A stretch of 64,000 nt of DNA from Juglans regia. Taxonomy: Eukaryota > Streptophyta > Magnoliopsida > Fagales > Juglandaceae. Both the position numbers and the translations under genes were made by a program. A model generated the notes under the pieces. That model searched no databases and was not told the origin of the DNA. It worked only from the letters and a program-made list of their open reading frames with translations. The stretch spans positions 15,043,190 through 15,107,189 of the forward strand of contig NC_049901.1 of NCBI RefSeq assembly GCF_001411555.2, in the 5' to 3' direction. Within the stretch, counting starts at the first letter, position 1; each line of letters begins with the position of its first letter. Shown in pieces: positions 57,856 through 64,000 of the stretch.

Positions 57856-58985
57856 ATTCTAAGTTGAAAAATGTTTTAATCATAAAGAGATTTCATAAAA
57901 ATAAACTCACAAATTGATGTGATTTGATGTAGTGCGTTAGATTGTAAAATTTTATTGTAAGATAAATTTAACGTATCATATGAAAACATTTCAATTTATA
58001 GGATCTATTTGTGAATGCAACACTTCTCTTCTAATTTTCAATAACCTATCATTAAATATGTTGATGACTTGTGGCAAATTAAAGAAAAAGAAAATAGAGA
58101 GAAACAAACTATAGGAAAAACGATGATAATAAATACCCTTTTCTTCCTTAAAAAAAATGATTATCTTCTCTTTGAGACCCCTAGATTTTATTATTATTAT
58201 TATTATTACATTTCTTTCTTGCTTTAACTACATCGTTAGATATTAATACTTTGCATTGTATTTTGATGCTTCCACACACTGTCATTAAGTTTAGTTGGCC
58301 ACTATTCTAAGTTGAAAAATGCTTTAGTCATAAAGAAATTTTATAAAAATAAATTTATAAATTGATGTAATTTGATGTGATGCGTTAAATTGTAAAATTT
58401 TATTATAGAATAAATTTAACATATCATATAAAGACATATCAATTTGTGAGATCTCTATAACTATAACACTTCTCAGCTTCTCTTCTAATTTTCAATATCC
58501 TATCATTGCGTATGTTGACGACTCGTGGCAAATTAAAGGAAAAGAAGATAGAGAGAGAAAAAAAAACTATAGGAAAAACGATAACAATAAATACCCTTTT
58601 CTTCCTCAAAAAAAAAATATTATCTTCTCGTTGAGATCCCTAGATTTTATTATTATTGTTATTATGCTATTTCTCTCTTGTTTTTAACTAGATCGTTAGA
58701 TATTAATACTTTGCATTGTATTTTTATGCTTCTACACAACTATCATTAAGTTTAGTTGACCGCTATTCTAAGTTGAGAAATGTTTTGGTTCTAAAGAAAT
58801 TTTATAAAAATAAATTCATAAATTAATCTAATTTGATATGGTGTGTTAGATTGTAAAATTTTCTTATAAAGTGAATCTAATATATTATATGAAGATATGT
58901 CGATTTATGAAAGTGTTTTGTAATTATAACACTTCTCTTCCAATTTTTGATAACCTATTATTAACCTATCATTGCAATCACTAGA
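57856..58985. repeat. Tandem repeat, about 2.5 units of 448-461 bp
   Basis: Units start at ATTCTAAGTTGA(A/G)AAATG (57856, 58304, 58765). Each holds AAATTGATGT...GTTAGATTGTAAAATTTT and, inverted further on, ATTTAACGTATCATATG...CAATTTATAG, so a hairpin-forming inverted repeat lies in every unit. Units 1 and 2 also share ACCCTTTTCTTCCT, a (TTA)n run and CATCGTTAGATATTAATAC. The third unit is cut short at about 58985. It is satellite-like or a tandemly amplified MITE; no coding capacity. Confidence 0.85.
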
Positions 58986-59449
58986 TATATATTATTCTAA
59001 GATTTATATTTTAAATTATTTTTCTAATATCTATTTGTATATTCTAAACTTATTGCTTATGACGGAAAATATAATTTTAAAAATAAATTAATAATAACTG
59101 TACTTATGATTAATTGTGTCACAAAAAAATTATATCAGTAACAACATTAACAATTAGAAATAATATGCTAACAAAAGCCAAAACAAAAACTTTTATTTAT
59201 TATTTGGTCTTGTTTGGTTACATAGATAAGATGTGATGAAATTTGAGTAAAATATTATTAGAGTATACTTTTTTAATATAATTTTATTTTAGAATTTAAA
59301 AAGGTTGAATTATTTTTTATATTTTATTTAAGAATTTAAAAAAATTATAATAATTAAATAAGATGAGATGAGATGGATACTATGCAAAAAGATAGAGCTT
59401 GAGATGAGATGGATATAAGAAATTTTAAATAAATAAATAAGTAACATTT
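58986..59449. other. AT-rich DNA with a MITE-like copy
   Basis: No gene. From 59206 (GGTCTTGTTTGGTTACATAG) to about 59420 (AAGATGAGATGAGATGG) is a MITE of the same general type as 2044-2244. Its right end is not sharp. Confidence 0.5.
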
Positions 59450-62400
59450 CTTAGAGGAAATGACCTGTTATTAACTGAGCACAGTGATATTGCTCATGGC
59501 TTTTGGCAACATTTTTCATAGATTTTTTTGTCATCCAAGCCTTCAAGGGAGCATACTAATCATTGTTTGAGTGAGGTGGAATCAAGAATCTGACATGAGG
59601 CAAAGCTTGGAAAGGGAGTTTCTAAGTGAAGAAGTGAAGACTACTTTGAAGCAAATGTCACCCTTCAAGTCTCCTGGACTCGTTGGGTTTAATGCTAGTT
59701 TTTATCAAGATCATTGGGAGATTGTTGGTACTGATGTTTGTAAAGCTGTGTTGGAGTTCCTTAACAAGGGTACTATGCCTACTGGACCGAATCACACTCA
59801 CATCGCTTTGGTTCCTAAGGTTAATTCTCCTATCTCTATGAATGAGTTTAGACCTATTAGCTTGTGTAATGTCTTGTACAAGTTAATCTCTAAGTTATTA
59901 GCCAATAGAAAGAAGTGGGTGCTGTCTAATGTCATTTCATGAAATCAAAGTACTTTTATTCCTAGTAGACTTATCACAGATAATATTATGGTTGCCTATG
60001 AGATTTTACATACTATGCAGTCAAGACAAAAAAGCGAAGTGGGCAATATGGCTATTAAACTAGACATGCCTAAAGTATATGATAGAGTGGAATGGGATTA
60101 CCAAGAGGCAATGTTGCTCAAGCTGGGATTTGGTAATAAATGGACTGGTTTACTCATGACTTGTGTCAAATTTGTGAGTTACTCAGTCAAATGCAATGGG
60201 ATTCCAGGGGAAATTATTATTCCTTCAAGAGGATTATGCCAATGGGGTCCATTGTCTCCATATTTGTTTCTTATTTGTGCAGAAGGGCTGACTTTTGTCT
60301 TTCAACCTGCTAAAAGTCAGGGAGATATACAAGGGATAGCATCTTCAAGAGGGGGCATAAGGATTAATCATCTATTATTTGCAGATGATTGTGTAATTTT
60401 ATGTAGAGCTAAACAAGAGGAATGGTATAATGTGGAACAAATATTGAAGAAGTATGAGAGGGCTTCTGGGCAATCTCTGATCAAACAGAAAACCTCTTTA
60501 TTATTCAACAAAAACACACAACCAGAAGCTAAGGATCTCATTATTCAGTCTGCATAGGGAGTGGCATGGGGAAATTATAACAAGTATTTGGGCTTACCAA
60601 CTGTCATTGGGAGATCCAAATATTATACATTTCGAGGTTTAAAAGAAAAGATTTGGAGAAGGATTTGCAGTTGAAAATCTGTGTTGCTCTCTTCAGTCAA
60701 GAAAGAGATTCTTATTAAAAGTGTGTTGTAGGCTAGCCCAGCATATACCATGAGTGTTTTCAGACCTCCATCTATTCTATTAAAGGAGATCGAAGCCATA
60801 TTATCTCAGTTCTAGTGGAACCACAATAAATTTGTAAAGGGAGTGCATTGGCAGAGTTGGAAAAAGATGAGAAAAGTGAAAGATAAGGGCGGTCTTGGGT
60901 TCAGAAACTTAATTATCTTTAACAAAGCCTTGCTAGCAAAGCAATTATGGAGACTTCTGAATGAACCTTTTTCTTTAGTAGCTCAGATTTTTAAGCACAA
61001 ATATTATAGTAACTGCTTCTTACTTCAGTCAAAAATTGGATCATGTCCTTCCCATATATGCAGAAGTATTTGGTCTTCTTTAAACTTAATTAAGGCAGGT
61101 TCTGTGTGGAGGGTAGGGAATGGGGAGAACATTCATATTTGGTATGACATGTGGATTTCTATACCTTTTACTTATATGGTGCAAACACCTCCAATTAGTT
61201 TAACCTCGGGAAGTAGAGTGACAGACTTGCTGGATATGGAGAAGCATGAATGGAAGTCAAATTTGATAGAGGCAGTCTTTACTCCAGAAGATGCCAAGTT
61301 GATTTGCAGTTTACCATTGAGTATTAGGGGTGCAAAGGATAAGTTAATTTGGGTAAAGTCCTTAAAAGGGATCTTTATGGTCAAAAGTGCATACTTTATG
61401 GATACTGAGCTTAAGGGACAATCTCGAGGGCAGTCTTCTCACGAGGCTAGTGGAGATGAGCATTGGAAGAAACTATGGCAGCTACAGGTTCCTGGTAAGG
61501 TAAAACAATTTGTATGGAAGGCTTTCAATAACATCTTACCTACAAAACAAGTTTGGTAAGAAAGAAGATCATTACAAATGGTCTTTGTGCAGTTTTTATT
61601 CAAGAAGATGAAACAATACTGCATGTCCCTAGGACTTGTCCTGCTGTAGTGGATGTATGGGGGGAATCTGTCAGTCTTGTTAGGAAGTGGCATATATCTT
61701 ATGATAATTTTATGCTTCTACGAAGGGATTTGTTTCAAAGATTGGAAGATCAATAGCTGGATCAAATTGTTGCTATGATGTACAAATTATGGATTAAAAG
61801 GAATAAATGGGTGTTTGATCAAAAATTCCAAGCTCCCTCTACACTTTATCAATCTGCTTTGGATGATATTGCAGTCTATAAGGAAGTTGTTTAGTTTCAA
61901 AAGCAACAATACACTGGGAATGGAGTCCAGATATAAACAGTTGACAAAACCTTATGGAAACCAGCTGATGATCCTTTCTTTAAGCTTAATTTTGATGCTA
62001 CTTTTATTTCTAATGATAGTATTATGGGGATTGGTATTGTTCTGAGAGATTGTAGGGGGGATGCAGACGTGGTGTTAGTAGCTCCTAGACGATATGTTGC
62101 CTCTGTGTTTCAGGCATAATGTTAAGCATTGCTTCAGGGCTTGCAGTTGTGTCAGCAGTTGGGATTTCATCATGTAATTTTCAAAGGTGATGCCAAAGAG
62201 GTTATTGATAGCATACTTGGTACAAACTTAGATTACTCATGAAATGGTCAATTGGTTGAGGACATTCAGTTCATTCTTTCAAGGCACATGGGATGGAAGT
62301 TAGTGTTTACAAAGAAATGGAAATAAGGCAACTCAAGCTGTTACACAATTGGCAAAAAGGCTTTGTTCTGAGTCAGTGTGGGTTAAGGGAGGACCAAGTG

Positions 62401-62480
62401 AGGTTATGTTTGTTATTATGAGGGACAAAGTTTCTAATGTTTCTTGATGATTAATGGAAATTGATTATTTCAAAAAAAAA
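59450..62480 (+). mobile_element. LINE D: 5'-truncated L1 with reverse transcriptase remnants
   Basis: The plus strand carries most of an L1 ORF2 without the endonuclease. Reverse transcriptase motifs are FRPISLCNVLYKLISKLLAN, LDMPKVYDRVEW, GPLSPYLFLICAEGL and the active-site FADD (about 60378). Then come the GGLGFRNLIIFNKALLAKQL region, the zf-RVT/WHLLKQ-like part and a weak RNase H tail. It ends in an A-run at 62471-62481. Stops interrupt at 59939, 60555, 60673 and 60730, and elsewhere. The active-site region has Pro for Ala in the LDMxKAYDR motif and CQWG for RQGD. A short CTTAG may be duplicated at the two borders. It is inactive and differs from LINE A/B. Confidence 0.88.
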
Positions 62481-62485
62481 AACTT

Positions 62486-62640
62486 AGGTGTCGTTTAGAT
62501 AGTGAGTTAAGATTAGATAAATTAAGATTAAAATTAAGAGTTGAATAAAATATAATTAAAATAAATTTAAAACAATTATAATAATAAAATGACGAGATAT
62601 TTCTCGTATCATCTCAACACAAAATTGTACGTTGAACCAC
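62486..62640. mobile_element. MITE-like remnant
   Basis: GGTGTCGTTTAGATAGTGAG starts right after the LINE D tail. It runs through the AATAAAATATAATT / AATAATAAAATGA type interior to about 62625 (ATCATCTCAAC). It resembles the other local MITEs but no clean terminal repeat or target duplication was made out. Confidence 0.4.
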
Positions 62641-63546
62641 CCTCGGAGTCTTTGTGTTCTGCACTCTGGTGTAGAGATTTTTATATTTTGAAAAAATCTA
62701 TACAATCTCTTACTATTCACACAATCTCTACATATCACATTTTTTATTATTTTATAATTTTTTTCTTTTATCAAATATTTAATATATGAATAACGAATAA
62801 AAAAATTAAATTAATTTAAAAAAGTAAATTTTAAAAAAAAATTAAAAGTTTAAAATAAATAAGGTATGCGAGGTTGGAAAGATTTTGTAGTATTGCTCTT
62901 TTATATTATTGAAAGAATAAAACTACTTTACCTCTCCATTTTGATCATTCTATTTGATCGCTGGTTAAAAAATTTTTTTACCTAGTGATTAAAGATTTAA
63001 TTTTAAGTGTGTTGGTGTATTTTTTTTATTTTTTAAAAATATTTAAATGTATTAAAAAAATACGAAGAATAAAAAAAAAACCACTCTTGAAATGAAACTT
63101 GCAGGTGACGACTGATGATAAAACTTGCAAGTAGTCTAGACCGCCAGCAGAGAAAACCCGCCATTGACGTCCATTACAAGACCTCCCTCCCGAGTCCATC
63201 ACTCACCCACCGAGTTGTAAGTTATGCCAAAGTTGAGGTTTGGTGGCAACAATCACTTTGAAAAGTACCCTCTGCTGAAAAGAAAAAATGTTTCTTTGAT
63301 CATACTCTTTCTTCTCCGGTCATTTCCTCATCACGCATAGTGGGAAAGCCTTTATGAAAAGAGAGATAAAGAGGTTATAATGGTATCCTAGAGCTCGTGG
63401 CGAACTTTCTAGTTTACAGAAGCGGAAGCCAAAAAGAAAGGGAAAAAGGTGGGAATACAGATTCCCCGATTATATATAAACGTGTTGAAGATTGTGAGTA
63501 GAAATTCTAATCCTTTTTTTTTTTTTTTTTTTTGAAGTATCGGAAG
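62641..63546. other. Upstream region of the gene at 63547
   Basis: AT-rich DNA passes into more GC-rich sequence from about 63110 (CGCCATTGACGTCCATTAC, with a TGACGTCC element). A 19-20 base T-run lies at 63516-63533 just before the start codon region. It probably includes the promoter and leader of the next gene; no TATA box stands out. There is no other gene. Confidence 0.45.
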
Positions 63547-63675
63547 ATGGGTAGACAACAGTACTCGCTGCGGAAAAAAGCAGTTCACTTTGTGACCGAT
63601 ATCGCCACCGTCTTCCTCAACCCCATCTCTGATAAGCCCTCCAAACCTCAACCGCCTCCTCCTCCTCCAGCCGCT
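63547..63675 (+). CDS. First exon of an unrecognised plant gene (runs off the window)
   Basis: ATG 63547 opens MGRQQYSLRKKAVHFVTDIA and continues to TVFLNPISDKPSKPQ and a proline run, ending at a good donor (GCT/GTAAGT) at 63675 in phase 0. The exon has 43 codons, with GC-rich plant-like codon use and no stop. I do not recognise the family with confidence; the basic start and proline-rich end suggest a soluble protein. Three to five A/G-rich bases precede the ATG, a fair plant context (GGAAGATGG). The remaining exons lie beyond 64000. Confidence 0.6.
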
Positions 63676-64000
63676 GTAAGTCTCTCTCCCTCTACTTTGC
63701 CTTGAAAAGGCTTGGTTCTTTTTTTATTCTTCTTCTTTTCGTGGTTATTTATTTTTTCACTTCTTCCCCTTTTTGTTTATTTGATGGAACACTGATAGGG
63801 TCTAAGAATTTATGGGTTTTTTTAGTATTCCTCGAGAGGGGCCAGAGTTATGGCATTTTTACTTGCGATCAACAGAAAATGGGAGGTATTTCGTTATAAA
63901 CAAAACAAATGGTTAGGGTCCATAACGGGAGTCTAGCCCCTGATGGATTTATATGATTGACAAAAGTGATCTGTGCATTGAAGCAAGCTGGATCGAATGG
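63676..64000 (+). other. Intron 1 of the gene starting at 63547 (partial)
   Basis: It starts GTAAGT, is T-rich as plant introns are (TTTTTTATTCTTCTTCTTTTCG), and has no convincing acceptor followed by an open frame before the window ends. Confidence 0.5.

Overview
This is nuclear DNA from a flowering plant, most likely a woody eudicot. Genes have GT-AG introns and sit in an AT-rich background packed with LINEs, long-LTR elements, MITEs, and hAT- and Mutator-type elements. The short MITEs rich in TCATCTCAACTCATCT suggest Fagales, perhaps Juglandaceae; that is an impression, not a measurement. Nothing prokaryotic, no CRISPR array and no rRNA or tRNA gene was seen. Most of the window is repeats and gene relics.

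Layout. 1-7.7 kb: a Helitron-type end, a MITE, and a five-exon in-frame piece of a CAMTA transcription factor (minus strand), with a 5'-truncated LINE in one intron. 7.7-14.45 kb: an apparently intact PME51-type pectin methylesterase gene (8076-11070), its duplicated 3' flank, and a decayed third copy of exon 2. 14.45-21.7 kb: a decayed Ty3/gypsy element of probable Tat lineage, with a sense protease remnant, a repeat-rich non-coding part, an antisense ORF relic and a 3' LTR. 21.7-25.5 kb: another copy of the PME 3' flank, carrying a hAT-like element with a polyol-transporter fragment. 25.5-30.6 kb: the second apparently intact PME gene (25800-28041) and its flank, with a MITE and a Mutator-like insertion. 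30.6-43.3 kb: a nest of four retroelements that splits the second PME flank, which resumes at 43.3-44.9 kb. 45.3-49.0 kb: a GUX glucuronosyltransferase pseudogene split by a 3.06 kb solo LTR. 49-57 kb: AT-rich DNA with Helitron-type ends, a LACS pseudogene, a Mutator-like element with a copia scrap, and a PP2A catalytic-subunit first-exon fragment. 57-62.5 kb: a 450-460 bp tandem repeat and a 5'-truncated L1 LINE. At 63.5 kb a new plus-strand gene begins and runs off the edge.

The genes with a good case for function are the two pectinesterases and the gene starting at 63547. Each PME encodes a secreted pro-enzyme of 537 residues (inhibitor domain plus methylesterase) with all expected catalytic residues; they should act on cell-wall homogalacturonan. 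Both copies carry the same 24-codon upstream ORF.

The most useful feature of the window is its internal segmental duplication. Paralogous copies supply empty sites, so insertions and their target-site duplications can be read directly. Three DNA elements that carry host-gene fragments are resolved this way (DUF688 in the PME1 intron, polyol transporter at 23 kb, an unidentified coiled-coil exon at 29 kb). A fourth Mutator-like element at 55.6 kb holds a retroelement fragment.
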